A DNA stretch of 64,000 bases from NCBI GenBank assembly GCA_052078155.1, contig JBQJBP010000002.1, positions 1 to 64,000 of the forward strand. The letters run 5' to 3'. Origin of the DNA: CAXBMB01 sp052078155 (GTDB taxonomy: Bacteria; Pseudomonadota; Alphaproteobacteria; Kiloniellales; DSM-21159). Made by a program: the position numbers and the translations under genes. Position 1 is the stretch's first letter. Every line of letters begins with the position of its first letter. Positions 17,219 to 26,471 of this stretch are shown piece by piece. The notes under the pieces are model-generated. The model did no database searches and was not told the origin of the DNA. It saw only the letters and a program-made list of their open reading frames with translations.

Positions 17219-19276
17219 ATGAGCACAGATTCCAAGACGGAAGTGTCCAACGACAGCTCTATGGACGAAACGCAGGCCAAAGGTCGCCAGCCGGGCAAAC
17301 CCTGGCAGATCCTGCTGATGGCCAGCGCCATCGCCGCCATCCTCTTGTCGATCTATCAGCTGTTCAATCTCGGGACCATCTTCGGCTACACCCTGCTGGG
17401 CAATCAGTACCTCTATTTCCTGATTGCTCTTTTGATGCCCCTGACCTTCATTTTCTGGCCGCTTAACAGTAAGGAGCGGCTTTTTGAAAAGGGCGAGAAA
17501 CGCACAGGATGGATCGCCCAGGTTCCCTTTTACGACGTGATTCTCTTCGCCCTGTCGCTGGCCTGTGGTCTGTTTCTGGCAGCCAATGCCGAAACCATCA
17601 TTTACGAAGGCTGGGAGTACGCGGCACCGGACAACGCCATCTGGATGTCCTACCTGCTCTGGGCGCTCGTGCTGGACGCCGCCCGCCGGGTGGGTGGCAT
17701 GGCGATTTTTGTCATCGTCCTGGCCCTGAGTTTCTATCCGCTCTATGCGGGCGATCTGCCGGATGCCCTGTCCGGCCAGCCGGTTCCCCTGGCTGATACC
17801 GCCATCTACCACACCATGAGTGAGGAAAGTCTGCTGGGCATTCCCATGCGGGCCTTTGGCAACCTGGTGGTGGGCTTCCTGATCTTCGGGGTGGCGCTGC
17901 AGTATACCGGCGGCGGCCAGTTCTTCCTCAATCTGGCTTTTGCCCTGCTGGGTAAGGTGCGTGGGGGCCCGGCCAAGGTGGCCATCTTCTCCTCCGGTCT
18001 GATGGGCTCCATGTCCGGTTCCGTGATCACCAACGTGCTGACCACCGGCGTGATGACCATCCCGGCCATGCGCAAAGTGGGCTTCGCCCGCAGCTATGCG
18101 GCCGGGGTGGAAACCTGTGCCTCCACCGGCGGTGTGCTGATGCCCCCCATCATGGGTGCCACAGCCTTTGTGATGGCCACTTTCCTGGAAGTGCCCTACA
18201 TCGACATCGCCATTGCAGCTGTCATCCCCTCCGCCCTCTACTTCTTCGGTCTGTTCATGCAGATCGATGCCTATGCGGCGCGGGTCGGGCTGGAAGGCCT
18301 GCCGAAAACCGAACTGCCCAGCCTGAAGCAGACCATGAAAGAAGGCTGGTACTTCGTGGTGGTCTTCATCCTGCTGATCTGGATGCTGATCGGTCTCAAT
18401 CAGGAATCCTGGGCTCCCTACTACGCCACCGCCCTGCTGATCGGCATCAACCAGGTCTTCCCCTATCACCGCTGGGGCTGGCAGGACCTGAAGAACTTCA
18501 TCACCGGAACCGGACGGCTGTTTGTCGAACTGACGTCACTGCTGGGCGGTATCGGCCTGATCGTTGGCGCCCTGGTGGTGACCGGCAAGCTGGGCAACAT
18601 TGCCAATGACCTGCTCTCCCTGGCTGGCGGCAATGTCTACATCCTGCTGCTGATGGGGGCGGCCACCTCCTTCCTGCTGGGCATCGGCATGACCGTGACC
18701 GCCGCGTATATCTTCCTGGCGGTGGCGCTGGCTCCGGCTCTGATCAAGGGCGGACTGGACCCCATGGCGGTGCATCTCTTCATCCTCTACTGGGGCATGC
18801 TGAGTTACATCACCCCGCCGGTGGCACTGGGGGCCTTTGCGGCCTCGACCATTGCCCAGTGCAAACCCATGTCGGCGGGCTTCCAGGCCATGCGCCTGGG
18901 CACCATCATCTACTTCATTCCCTTCTTCTTCGTGTTTGACACCGCCTTCCTGCTGCGGGGCGATGCAATGTCCATCCTGACCACGCTGGTGGACGCCCTG
19001 CTGGGCATCACCTTGCTGGCTGCGGCTCTGCAGGGGTACCTGCTGCGCTTTGGCTCCCTGGGATCAGGACCACTGGCTCTGGCCTCCCGGATCATCCTGG
19101 GCGTTGCCGGGATCTTCTTGGCTGTGCCGGGCGGCGGACTGGTGCCGCTGGACAATCTGGAACTCTGGATTGTCACGCTGGTCCTGACGGCCATCGCTTT
19201 GGGGCTGGCGCTGATGGCGCCCAACTCCCGCTACACAGCCATTGGGCTGAACAAGGCCGGGGAGGGCTCCGCATGA
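17219..19276 (+). CDS. TRAP transporter fused 4TM/12TM permease
   Basis: A 685-residue inner-membrane protein in which the small DctQ-like and large DctM-like subunits are fused, the form that normally pairs with TAXI binding proteins. After a hydrophilic 30-residue N-terminus come about 16-18 hydrophobic segments. The DctM part has conserved GLMGSMSGSVITNVLTTG, CASTGGVLMPPIMGATAF and YWGMLSYITPPVALGAFAAS. It drives uptake using a sodium or proton gradient. No strong Shine-Dalgarno precedes ATG 17219; another in-frame ATG lies near 17261. The likely partner is the binding protein at 15668. Confidence 0.93.
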   Translation: MSTDSKTEVSNDSSMDETQAKGRQPGKPWQILLMASAIAAILLSIYQLFNLGTIFGYTLLGNQYLYFLIALLMPLTFIFWPLNSKERLFEKGEKRTGWIAQVPFYDVILFALSLACGLFLAANAETIIYEGWEYAAPDNAIWMSYLLWALVLDAARRVGGMAIFVIVLALSFYPLYAGDLPDALSGQPVPLADTAIYHTMSEESLLGIPMRAFGNLVVGFLIFGVALQYTGGGQFFLNLAFALLGKVRGGPAKVAIFSSGLMGSMSGSVITNVLTTGVMTIPAMRKVGFARSYAAGVETCASTGGVLMPPIMGATAFVMATFLEVPYIDIAIAAVIPSALYFFGLFMQIDAYAARVGLEGLPKTELPSLKQTMKEGWYFVVVFILLIWMLIGLNQESWAPYYATALLIGINQVFPYHRWGWQDLKNFITGTGRLFVELTSLLGGIGLIVGALVVTGKLGNIANDLLSLAGGNVYILLLMGAATSFLLGIGMTVTAAYIFLAVALAPALIKGGLDPMAVHLFILYWGMLSYITPPVALGAFAASTIAQCKPMSAGFQAMRLGTIIYFIPFFFVFDTAFLLRGDAMSILTTLVDALLGITLLAAALQGYLLRFGSLGSGPLALASRIILGVAGIFLAVPGGGLVPLDNLELWIVTLVLTAIALGLALMAPNSRYTAIGLNKAGEGSA

Positions 19277-19333
19277 GACCAGCTCTCCGGCGTCAAAAGG
19301 CGCGCCTGATCTCCAGGCAGGACTAACCGGGCA

Positions 19334-19360
19334 GCCGGGGTGACCAAAAGGTCCCCCGGC
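19334..19360 (+). terminator. Hairpin between TRAP permease and enoyl-CoA hydratase
   Basis: GCCGGGG-t-GACC and GGTCCCCCGGC form an 11-bp stem with a single bulged T and an AAAA loop. The trailing sequence is C-rich, not T-rich, so it may act as an mRNA stabiliser or weak terminator. Confidence 0.5.
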
Positions 19361-19469
19361 CCCCTTCCCCCTCATTCCCGACAGACATCGGCTGTGGCAG
19401 ACCCTGCGCGCAGCAAGGGCCGCGCTTTGCCTGCCCGTCCCTTAAAAATCAGATTGGAAGGCCCAGATC

Positions 19470-20387
19470 ATGAGCAAAGGTACGCCCCCTCCCTACAGCA
19501 AACCCGACTATGAAACCGACGAGCCCATCCGCTATGAGGTCAAAGACGGCATCGCCTCTGTGATCATGAACCGTCCGCGGTTCAACAACGCACAGAACTC
19601 CCAGATGACCTATGCACTGGATGAGGCCTTTCGCCAGGCCGTGGATGATCCGGACGTCCGGGTCATCGTGTTGCGGGGCGAGGGCAAACACTTCAGCGCC
19701 GGTCATGACATTGGCACGCCCGGACGGGACATCACCTCAAGCTGGAACCGCCGCAGCCTCTGGTACGATCACACGGACAAACCCGGTGGTGAGTTCCAGT
19801 ATGTGCGTGAGCAGGAGGTTTACCTAGGCATGTGCCGTCGCTGGCGGGAACTTCCCAAACCCATGATCGCAATGGTCCAGGGTGCCTGTGTGGCCGGGGG
19901 CCTGATGCTGGCCTGGATCTGTGACCTGATTGTCGCCTCGGACGACGCTTTCTTTGCGGATCCGGTGGTCCGCATGGGCATTCCCGGTGTGGAGTACTTT
20001 GCCCATCCCTTCGAACTGCCTCCCCGCGTGGCACGGGAATTCCTCTTCCTGGGGGAGCGGATGCCGGCAGAGCGGGCCCACTCCTTTGGCATGGTCAACA
20101 AACTGGTCAGTCGTGACGATCTGGAAGCAGAAACCTACGCCATCGCTGAACGGCTGACGGCCATGCCCGCTTTCGGCCTGACCCTGACCAAGCAGGTGCT
20201 GCAGCAGGCAGAAGACCTGCAGGGTCGACGGGCCGCCATGGATGCGGCTTACGGCCTGCATCACTTTGCCCACGTCCACAATCAGCTGATCTCCGATAAC
20301 AATCTGGGCGGTCTGGATGCCAAGTCCATGGCCAAGGCGCAAAAGGAAACCGCCGCCAAAACGGCCGCCGACAAGACCAAAGCCTGA
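19470..20387 (+). CDS. Enoyl-CoA hydratase/isomerase family protein
   Basis: A 305-residue crotonase-fold enzyme. The oxyanion-hole segments are HFSAGHDIG and GACVAGGLMLAW, and the acidic catalytic region is ADPVVRMGIPGVEYF. The C-terminal 25 residues are an Ala/Lys-rich tail. Members hydrate or isomerise 2-enoyl-CoA esters. It opens the run 19470-24329, in which gaps are only 13-26 bp, with two acyl-CoA dehydrogenase subunits and a CoA ligase downstream, so it likely performs the hydration step of the same beta-oxidation-like pathway. GGAAGG precedes ATG 19470. Confidence 0.9.
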   Translation: MSKGTPPPYSKPDYETDEPIRYEVKDGIASVIMNRPRFNNAQNSQMTYALDEAFRQAVDDPDVRVIVLRGEGKHFSAGHDIGTPGRDITSSWNRRSLWYDHTDKPGGEFQYVREQEVYLGMCRRWRELPKPMIAMVQGACVAGGLMLAWICDLIVASDDAFFADPVVRMGIPGVEYFAHPFELPPRVAREFLFLGERMPAERAHSFGMVNKLVSRDDLEAETYAIAERLTAMPAFGLTLTKQVLQQAEDLQGRRAAMDAAYGLHHFAHVHNQLISDNNLGGLDAKSMAKAQKETAAKTAADKTKA

Positions 20388-20408
20388 AGAGCAAGTTAGA
20401 GACCCTTT

Positions 20409-21575
20409 ATGATCAACCTGACCTACAGCCCCGCCCAGGAGGCCTTTCGCGAGGAGGCCCGGGACTGGCTTTCCCAAAACGTTCCGTCAGCTCCCCTGCC
20501 GTCATTTGATACGGCAGAGGGGTTTGCGGCCCACCGACGCTGGGAAGAAACCCTCAACGACGGGGGCTGGGCCATGGTCACCTGGCCCAGGCTCTACGGG
20601 GGTCGCGGGGCCGACCTGATCGAATGGCTGATCTTCGAAGAAGAGTATCATCGGCTGGATGCCCCGGGCCGGGTCAACCAGAACGGGCTCTTTCTTCTGG
20701 GTCCCACTTTGATGGAACAGGGGACGGCCGAGCAGAAAGCCCGCTTCCTGCCGAAGATGGCCAGCGGGAAGGAAGTCTGGGCGCAGGCCTGGTCGGAGCC
20801 CGGTGCGGGCAGCGATCTGGCGTCCCTGCGCTGCAGTGCCCGGCGGGACGGGGATCACTATGTCATCTCCGGCCAGAAAACCTGGTCCACCCGGGCGGCC
20901 TTTGCCGACTGGTGCTTTGGTCTGTTCCGCAGCGACCCAGACAGCGAAAAACACAGGGGCCTGACCTTCCTGCTGCTGCCACTGCACTCCCCCGGCATCA
21001 CGCTGCGCCCCATTCCTCAGCTGGATGGCAAACCCGGCTTTGCTGAGATCTTCTTTGATGACGTCCGGGTGCCGGTTGAAAACCGCCTGGGGGCTGAAGG
21101 GGACGGCTGGAAAATCGCCATGTCCACGGCGGGCTTTGAAAGAGGGTTGCTGCTGCGCTCCCCGGCCCGTTTTCAGCGGTCGGCAGAAAAGCTGATTGCC
21201 CTGTTTCAGGCCCACCGCGACCGGGTCAGCCCTGACCTGGAAGCCCGCGTCATTGACTGCTGGCGCAAAGCCGAAGCCTACAACATCGCCACCTACAAAA
21301 CGGCCTGCCATCTGGCCGCTGGCGGAAAAATCGGTGCCGAAGCCAGCTGCAACAAGATTTTCTGGTCTGAACTGGACCGGGAGCTGCACGAGACAGCCCT
21401 GGAAATCCTGGGCCCTCTGGCGGAAGTCCGCAGTGAAACACTGGCTTCTGACCCTCTGCAGCATGATTGGTTGGGCGGTTATCTCTTTTCACTGGCCGGT
21501 CCGATCTATGCCGGAACCAACGAAATTCAACGCAACATCGTGGCCGAGCGGGTGCTTGGTCTGCCAAGGCTGTAA
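20409..21575 (+). CDS. Acyl-CoA dehydrogenase, catalytic subunit of a probable pair
   Basis: A 388-residue acyl-CoA dehydrogenase with the usual three domains (AQAWSEPGAGSDLASL; QKTWSTRAAFADWCFGLFR; IYAGTNEIQRNIVAERVLGLP). The YEGT glutamate is Ala (YAGT), but Glu244 in STAGFERGLLL sits at the helix-G catalytic position. These traits, and the immediately following second dehydrogenase gene 13 bp downstream, resemble the heteromeric FadE/ChsE pairs that oxidise bulky side chains such as those of steroids. The substrate could be another branched or cyclic acyl-CoA. Confidence 0.88.
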   Translation: MINLTYSPAQEAFREEARDWLSQNVPSAPLPSFDTAEGFAAHRRWEETLNDGGWAMVTWPRLYGGRGADLIEWLIFEEEYHRLDAPGRVNQNGLFLLGPTLMEQGTAEQKARFLPKMASGKEVWAQAWSEPGAGSDLASLRCSARRDGDHYVISGQKTWSTRAAFADWCFGLFRSDPDSEKHRGLTFLLLPLHSPGITLRPIPQLDGKPGFAEIFFDDVRVPVENRLGAEGDGWKIAMSTAGFERGLLLRSPARFQRSAEKLIALFQAHRDRVSPDLEARVIDCWRKAEAYNIATYKTACHLAAGGKIGAEASCNKIFWSELDRELHETALEILGPLAEVRSETLASDPLQHDWLGGYLFSLAGPIYAGTNEIQRNIVAERVLGLPRL

Positions 21576-21588
21576 CAGGATCCTCCCG

Positions 21589-22743
21589 ATGGATTTTACT
21601 TTCACTGAAGAACAGGGCCTGATGGCCGCAAGCCTGGAAGGCCTGTTGCAGGACTGTTGCCAACCGTCCGACCTGCGCGAAACCGCAGCCAGCCAGGAGC
21701 CAAACAGCCAGCGCTGGAGCGCCCTGACGGAACTGGGGCTGAACGGTCTGCTGCTGCCGGAAAGCCGTGACGGGCTGGATCAGGGCCTATGCGATGCGGT
21801 TATGCTGGCCCAGGTGGCCGGGCGATTTGCCTTGCCGGAACCGTTGATTGAGCAGGCTTTCCTCCTGGCGCCTCTGCTGGATCAACTGGCTGTCTCGCTG
21901 GACGGTGCTGCCCCCCAGGCAGGTTTGGAAAAGGCCCTGACAGACCTGCTGGCCGGGCAGGTCACAAAGGCCCTCAGCCATCCCTTGACTCCCTACCTCA
22001 GCGATCTCCGCAGCAACTCTGCAATACTCCTGCTGTCCGGTACGGCCATCAGCCATCTGCAGCCCGGCAGTTATGACAGCAGCCCGCTTGATGCTCTGGA
22101 TCCTCTGCGGCAGCTGTCAAAGATCACCCCGGACACCCAGGCGCCTGCCCTGCCTCTCCCGCCGGAGGATGCTGCCCGTCTGAGCGATGTCACGGCTTTG
22201 CGCGGGGCACTTCTGACAGCAGCACAGTTGCAGGGACTGGCTGAAGCCCTGCTGTCCCAGGCGCTGGAGCAGGCCAAAACACGGGAACAGTTCGGCCAGG
22301 TCATCGGCGGTTTCCAGGCCCTGAAACACCAGCTGGCAGATGTGCAGACCAGCCTGACCTTCAGCGAGCCTCTGCTCTATCAGGCTGCTTTCGCCCTGGA
22401 TCAAAGCGGTTGGGACACGCCCAGCGCCCAGACCCGCTCAGCCGTTGCCCAGGCCAAACTTGCGGCCGGGGAGTTGGCGCGCCAGGCCGCCCGCACAGCC
22501 CTGCAGGTCTTCGGGGCCATGGGCTACACCTATGAAGCTGATCTGCATTTCTGGATGAAACGGGCCTGGGCCCTGACGGCGCTCTGGGGCGATCTTCCCT
22601 ACCAGCGCAAGGTGCTGACCCGCCTGCTGCTGGACCAACACACGCCACTTGCTGCCGGCCCGGCCAGGGGGTTTGGCCAATCCTGCCGGTCCCATACACC
22701 CGCCACCAGCGACTCCTCCCTGCCCGCCACCCTGGCCAGCTGA
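21589..22743 (+). CDS. Acyl-CoA dehydrogenase-like partner subunit
   Basis: A 384-residue protein with recognisable acyl-CoA dehydrogenase N-terminal (MDFTFTEEQGLMAASLEGLL) and C-terminal helical domains (QALEQAKTREQFGQVIGGFQALKHQLADV; ALQVFGAMGYTYEADLHFWMKR). The middle beta domain is reduced and lacks the usual EPxAGSD motif, and no catalytic Glu is visible at either usual position. It is best read as the non-catalytic half of an alpha-beta dehydrogenase with the gene at 20409. A 30-residue Ser/Pro-rich tail ends it. The start ATG 21589 lies 13 bp after the upstream stop. Confidence 0.82.
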   Translation: MDFTFTEEQGLMAASLEGLLQDCCQPSDLRETAASQEPNSQRWSALTELGLNGLLLPESRDGLDQGLCDAVMLAQVAGRFALPEPLIEQAFLLAPLLDQLAVSLDGAAPQAGLEKALTDLLAGQVTKALSHPLTPYLSDLRSNSAILLLSGTAISHLQPGSYDSSPLDALDPLRQLSKITPDTQAPALPLPPEDAARLSDVTALRGALLTAAQLQGLAEALLSQALEQAKTREQFGQVIGGFQALKHQLADVQTSLTFSEPLLYQAAFALDQSGWDTPSAQTRSAVAQAKLAAGELARQAARTALQVFGAMGYTYEADLHFWMKRAWALTALWGDLPYQRKVLTRLLLDQHTPLAAGPARGFGQSCRSHTPATSDSSLPATLAS

Positions 22744-22769
22744 ACCGACCCAAGATCAGGTAGAACAAA

Positions 22770-24329
22770 ATGACAGAAAATGAATTCCCAACCGGTGGCA
22801 AACTGATCTGCGGCAACCGGGAGATCAGCCAGGACGAAGTCATGGCCCGGGCCCGCCGCGCTGCAACCGGCTTCGACCGCCTGGGGGTGAAGGAAGATGA
22901 CAGCATCGCGCTGTTCATGCGCAACGACTTTGCCTTCATTGAAGCCGCCCTGGGCGCCAACATGATGGGAGCCTACGGCGTGGCCATCAACTGGCACCTG
23001 AGTGGCCCGGAAGCAGGCTATGTTCTGCGGGATTGTGCCGCCAAGGTTCTGGTCATTCATGAAGATCTGCTGGCTCAGATCGAAGCGGACCTGCCGGACG
23101 GCATTCTGGTGCTGACGGTGCCGCCGTCCAAAGAGATCCGGGCTGCTTACCAACTCTCAGACAGCTTGCCCAAAGCCAGCCACCCGGCCCTTGACTGGGA
23201 CAGCTTCCTGTCTGATTCCCTGCAGTGGAGCCATCCTCCCCGGGTTCAGCGTGCCACCATCATCTACACCTCCGGCACCACCGGAAAACCCAAAGGCGTG
23301 AAGCGCTTCCCGGCGGACGAGAAGATCACCGCAAGGGTCCGCGAAGTGATTGCCACCTCTTACGGCATCCGCCCGGGCGAACCGCTGCGCACCATCATCA
23401 CCGGCCCCATGTACCATTCGGTGCCGAACATCTATGGCCTGCACTGCGCCCGCACCCCCGGCTCTCTGGTGATCCTGCAGTCACGCTTTGATGCTGAAGA
23501 ACTGCTGCAGCTGATCGACCAGCACCGCATCACCAACATCCATCTGGTCCCGACCATGTTTGTGCGCCTGCTCAACCTGCCGGAAGAGGTGCGCCAGAAG
23601 TACGACGTCTCCTCCCTGAAACGGGTGATCCACGGGGCGGCTCCCTGCCCGCCGGAAGTCAAGAAACGCATGATCGACTGGTGGGGTCCGGTGATAAACG
23701 AGTACTATGGCGCGACCGAAACGGGCCCTGCCATCTACCACACCTCCCAGGAAGCCCTGGACAAGCCCGGCACCGCTGGCAAGGCCCTGCCCTATGCCAA
23801 GGTGGTGGCCTTGGATCCGGACGGTAAGGAAGTGCCCACCGGGGAAATCGGAGAGATCTTCATCCGCATTGAAGACTATCCGCGCTTCACCTACCTCAAT
23901 CGCCCGGAAGACACGACGGCGGTCAAACGGGGGGAACTGGTGACAGCGGGGGATCTGGGATACTTCGATGAAGACGGGTATCTCTTCCTCAGAGACCGGG
24001 CCAAGGAGATGATCATATCCGGCGGGGTCAACATCTACCCGGCGGAAATCGAATCCGTGCTGATCACCCAGCCCGGTGTGGCCGATTGCGCCGTTTTCGG
24101 CATTCCCCACGCAGAGTTTGGCGAATCCGTCTGCGCCCATATTGAGCGCCACCCCGGCAGCGCTGTCACAGAAGAAGACGTCAAAGCCTTCCTGGCTGAG
24201 CGCATGGCCAAATACAAGATCCCGCGCAAGATTGTCTTTGCGGAAAAGCTGCCCCGCGAGGACAGCGGCAAGATCTTCAAAAAGCACCTGCGCCAACCCT
24301 ATTGGGACGCCGTTGGGCGGCAGATCTAA
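22770..24329 (+). CDS. AMP-forming acyl-CoA ligase
   Basis: A 519-residue adenylate-forming enzyme. Core motifs are IIYTSGTTGKPKGVKR (P loop), YYGATETG (A5), GDLGYFDEDGYLFLRDRAKEMIISGGVNIYPAEIE (A7-A8) and the C-terminal lysine region PREDSGKIFKK (A10). It activates a carboxylic acid to its CoA thioester, probably the first intracellular step for the compound brought in by the neighbouring importer. It lies 26 bp after the dehydrogenase pair and ends the rightward operon. Its closest functional look-alikes activate steroid, aromatic or medium-chain acids; I cannot choose among them. Confidence 0.9.
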   Translation: MTENEFPTGGKLICGNREISQDEVMARARRAATGFDRLGVKEDDSIALFMRNDFAFIEAALGANMMGAYGVAINWHLSGPEAGYVLRDCAAKVLVIHEDLLAQIEADLPDGILVLTVPPSKEIRAAYQLSDSLPKASHPALDWDSFLSDSLQWSHPPRVQRATIIYTSGTTGKPKGVKRFPADEKITARVREVIATSYGIRPGEPLRTIITGPMYHSVPNIYGLHCARTPGSLVILQSRFDAEELLQLIDQHRITNIHLVPTMFVRLLNLPEEVRQKYDVSSLKRVIHGAAPCPPEVKKRMIDWWGPVINEYYGATETGPAIYHTSQEALDKPGTAGKALPYAKVVALDPDGKEVPTGEIGEIFIRIEDYPRFTYLNRPEDTTAVKRGELVTAGDLGYFDEDGYLFLRDRAKEMIISGGVNIYPAEIESVLITQPGVADCAVFGIPHAEFGESVCAHIERHPGSAVTEEDVKAFLAERMAKYKIPRKIVFAEKLPREDSGKIFKKHLRQPYWDAVGRQI

Positions 24330-24407
24330 TCTAAACCGATTTGACTCTGGAAGGCTGAGATCTGCTGCCGCCGGCTTCTTGTCAGTTGTATCGTCAAAGG
24401 AAGCCGG

Positions 24408-25526
24408 TCAGGCCCCGTTTTGCTGGGCAAGACGCCACCCCGCCTCAGCCAGGGAGCGGGCCCGCTTGCCGACCTCCAGCGCCCCGGCGTCTGCTGCATT
24501 GCCCTGCAGGGCCCGGGCATAGACCCCCTGGACAATGGCCGTGAGCCGGAACAGCGCCAGCGCAATGTAGTAATCGAGGTTAAAATCACTGTCCCGGCCC
24601 GCGGCGGTGCAATAGGCGGCACACAGCTCCGCTTTATCCGGCAGGCCAGCGGCGTCCAGATCCAGCCCCCTCAGCCCCCTGTTTTTCCTGTCATGCGCGG
24701 ACAGTTCAAAGGGCATGAGAAAGTACCCGAGGTCGGCCAATGGGTCCCCGATGGTTGAAAGTTCCCAGTCCAGCAACGCCAGAACCTTTGGCTGCTCGAG
24801 ATGCAGGATCATGTTCCCCACTCGATAGTCGCCGTGCACAATCCCGTCGCTGGCAGCCTCCGGAATATGGGCCTGAAGCCAGGCCGCCAGCTTGTCCATT
24901 TCCGGCAGGTCACCGCTCTTGGTCGCTTCATACTGGCGCGACCAGATGGCAACCTGGCGGGCAACAAAATTCTCCGGTCGCCCGAAAGTTTCCAGACCGC
25001 AGGCCCGCCAATCCACCTTATGCAGATGGGCCAGGCCTTCAATCATCTCGCGGTACAAGTCCCGGCGCTGGGATTTGGGCAGTTCACTCAACCGGGGATC
25101 ACTGCAGATCCGGCCAGGTCGAAACTCCATGACAAAAAACGGTGTGCCGATGACCGAAGGGTCTTCACACAACAGAACCATGGCCGGGACCGGGACGTCA
25201 GTCCCTGCCAGGGCCTGCATCACCTGAAACTCCCGCTCAACCATATGAGCCTTGGGCAAGAGCTGGCCCGGCGGTTTCTTTCTCAGCACAAACTGCTGCT
25301 GTCCCAGGTTCAACAGAAAGGTCGGGTTGGACTGACCGCCCTGGAACTGACGAACTTCACAGCTATCTGGGTCCAATGATCCAGACGGCAGGCCGTTGTC
25401 AGGGAGCTGAGCCTGCAGGTAGCGCCAAAGCGCTGCCTCATCAAACAGATGCTGAGGCAGAACCGGCACCGTTCCCCACTGGCAAGGACCGGTCTTGCCA
25501 TCTGATCCGGTGTTTTGTGTAACCAT
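24408..25526 (-). CDS. APH-fold acyl-CoA kinase-like phosphotransferase (ACAD10/LvaA-like)
   Basis: A 372-residue member of the aminoglycoside phosphotransferase-like superfamily. The ATP-binding lysine is in FVLRKKPPG (about 80-88), the catalytic loop is HGDYRVGN (231-238) and the metal-binding Asp is in LLDWELSTIGDP (251-262). This branch is known from the kinase domain of human ACAD10/11 and from Pseudomonas LvaA, which phosphorylate 4-hydroxyacyl-CoA. Its neighbours are an SDR 22 bp upstream on the same strand, CoA ligases and acyl-CoA dehydrogenases, not antibiotic genes, so I favour that metabolic role. A GTG at 25535 is an alternative start. Confidence 0.85.
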   Translation of the reverse strand: MVTQNTGSDGKTGPCQWGTVPVLPQHLFDEAALWRYLQAQLPDNGLPSGSLDPDSCEVRQFQGGQSNPTFLLNLGQQQFVLRKKPPGQLLPKAHMVEREFQVMQALAGTDVPVPAMVLLCEDPSVIGTPFFVMEFRPGRICSDPRLSELPKSQRRDLYREMIEGLAHLHKVDWRACGLETFGRPENFVARQVAIWSRQYEATKSGDLPEMDKLAAWLQAHIPEAASDGIVHGDYRVGNMILHLEQPKVLALLDWELSTIGDPLADLGYFLMPFELSAHDRKNRGLRGLDLDAAGLPDKAELCAAYCTAAGRDSDFNLDYYIALALFRLTAIVQGVYARALQGNAADAGALEVGKRARSLAEAGWRLAQQNGA

Positions 25527-25547
25527 CAATTTCACTTTCTGATCTGG

Positions 25548-26303
25548 TCAGCAGATGGTTTCCCCGCCATCGGCCACCAGGGTTTGTCCGGTCATGTAGG
25601 CGCTGGCCTTGGAAGCCAGGAATACAGCGATACCGGCAATGTCCTCCGGCTCACCAATCCGGCGCAAAGGCGTTTTGTTTTCAGCCCGCTCCAGCCGAAC
25701 CGGGTCTTCCCAAAGCGCCTGCGCAAAGGCGGTTTTCACCAGGCCAGGCGCAATGGTATTGGCGCGGATGCCTTTGGGGCCCCATTCCACCGCCAGGTTC
25801 CGCGCCAGACCCGCTTCCGCAGCTTTGGAGATTCCATAGGCACCAATCACCTCATTGCCCCGCAATCCGGCGATGGAGGAAATCAGAATGACTGAGCCGT
25901 CACCCCGCTCCGCCATGCCCGGGCAGACCAGATTGCACAGCTGCAGGACCGAGCGCACGTTGGTGCCCATGATCTTGTCGAAGGCCTCGTCGGTCAGATC
26001 CAGCATGGGACCATAGACAGGGTTTGTCGCCGCGTTGCAGACAAGAATGTCGATCTGTCCCCAGTGTGACAGGGTCTCCTGCACCAGATTTTCCAGCTGA
26101 TCCCGGTGCCCCACGTGGCAGGGAATGGAAATGGCGTCCAGCCCTTCCGCCCGGAATTCTTCCACAACGGCCTGACAGACCTCAGCTTTGCGGCTGGAAA
26201 TCACCACCTTGGCCCCGGCCTGCGCACAGGCCCGCGCAATGGCCTTTCCGATCCCCTGGGTAGAACCGGTTACAACGGCAACCTTGCCGGTCAGGTCGAA
26301 CAT
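25548..26303 (-). CDS. Short-chain dehydrogenase/reductase
   Basis: A 251-residue SDR oxidoreductase. The Rossmann motif TGSTQGIG lies at residues 12-19, NAAT marks the NNAG position near 90, and Ser142/143, Tyr156 and Lys160 (YGISK) form the catalytic set. The C-terminus (AYMTGQTLVADGGETIC) is typical of classical SDRs. It is co-transcribed with the kinase-like gene downstream. In levulinate catabolism an SDR reduces the keto acyl-CoA to the 4-hydroxyacyl-CoA that the kinase then phosphorylates; a parallel job is possible here. ATG 26303 is preceded by AGAGGA. Confidence 0.9.
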   Translation of the reverse strand: MFDLTGKVAVVTGSTQGIGKAIARACAQAGAKVVISSRKAEVCQAVVEEFRAEGLDAISIPCHVGHRDQLENLVQETLSHWGQIDILVCNAATNPVYGPMLDLTDEAFDKIMGTNVRSVLQLCNLVCPGMAERGDGSVILISSIAGLRGNEVIGAYGISKAAEAGLARNLAVEWGPKGIRANTIAPGLVKTAFAQALWEDPVRLERAENKTPLRRIGEPEDIAGIAVFLASKASAYMTGQTLVADGGETIC

Positions 26304-26443
26304 TCTGGCTGTTCCTCTTTTCAATTCGCGGGGGGTGAGCGGTTCAGCGTCCGGGCCAAAAGCCGCAGATTGAACTTTCCCTTTTGAGATCCTTGATCAT
26401 TAGGGTACCTCTATTCTCTGCCACACGAAATAATGAAATTTAG

Positions 26444-26458
26444 TTCTATTATGCGGAA
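26444..26458 (+). promoter_or_regulatory. Candidate operator TTCTATTATGCGGAA
   Basis: This 15-mer matches the site at 28476-28490 in 11 of 15 positions and shares the TGCGGAA half with 15362-15376. It lies 14 bp upstream of the preferred start (26472) of the second acyl-CoA ligase, a position suited to repression. The regulator is unidentified. Confidence 0.4.
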
Positions 26459-26471
26459 TCAGGATTCTTCC

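Noticed and set aside
17177..18469. A 430-codon open frame antisense to the TRAP permease
   Set aside because: Same artefact: the permease on the other strand has strong family motifs and context.
24408..25526. Aminoglycoside antibiotic resistance kinase
   Set aside because: The APH fold is shared, but co-transcription with an SDR amid CoA ligases and acyl-CoA dehydrogenases fits the ACAD10/LvaA metabolic branch better.
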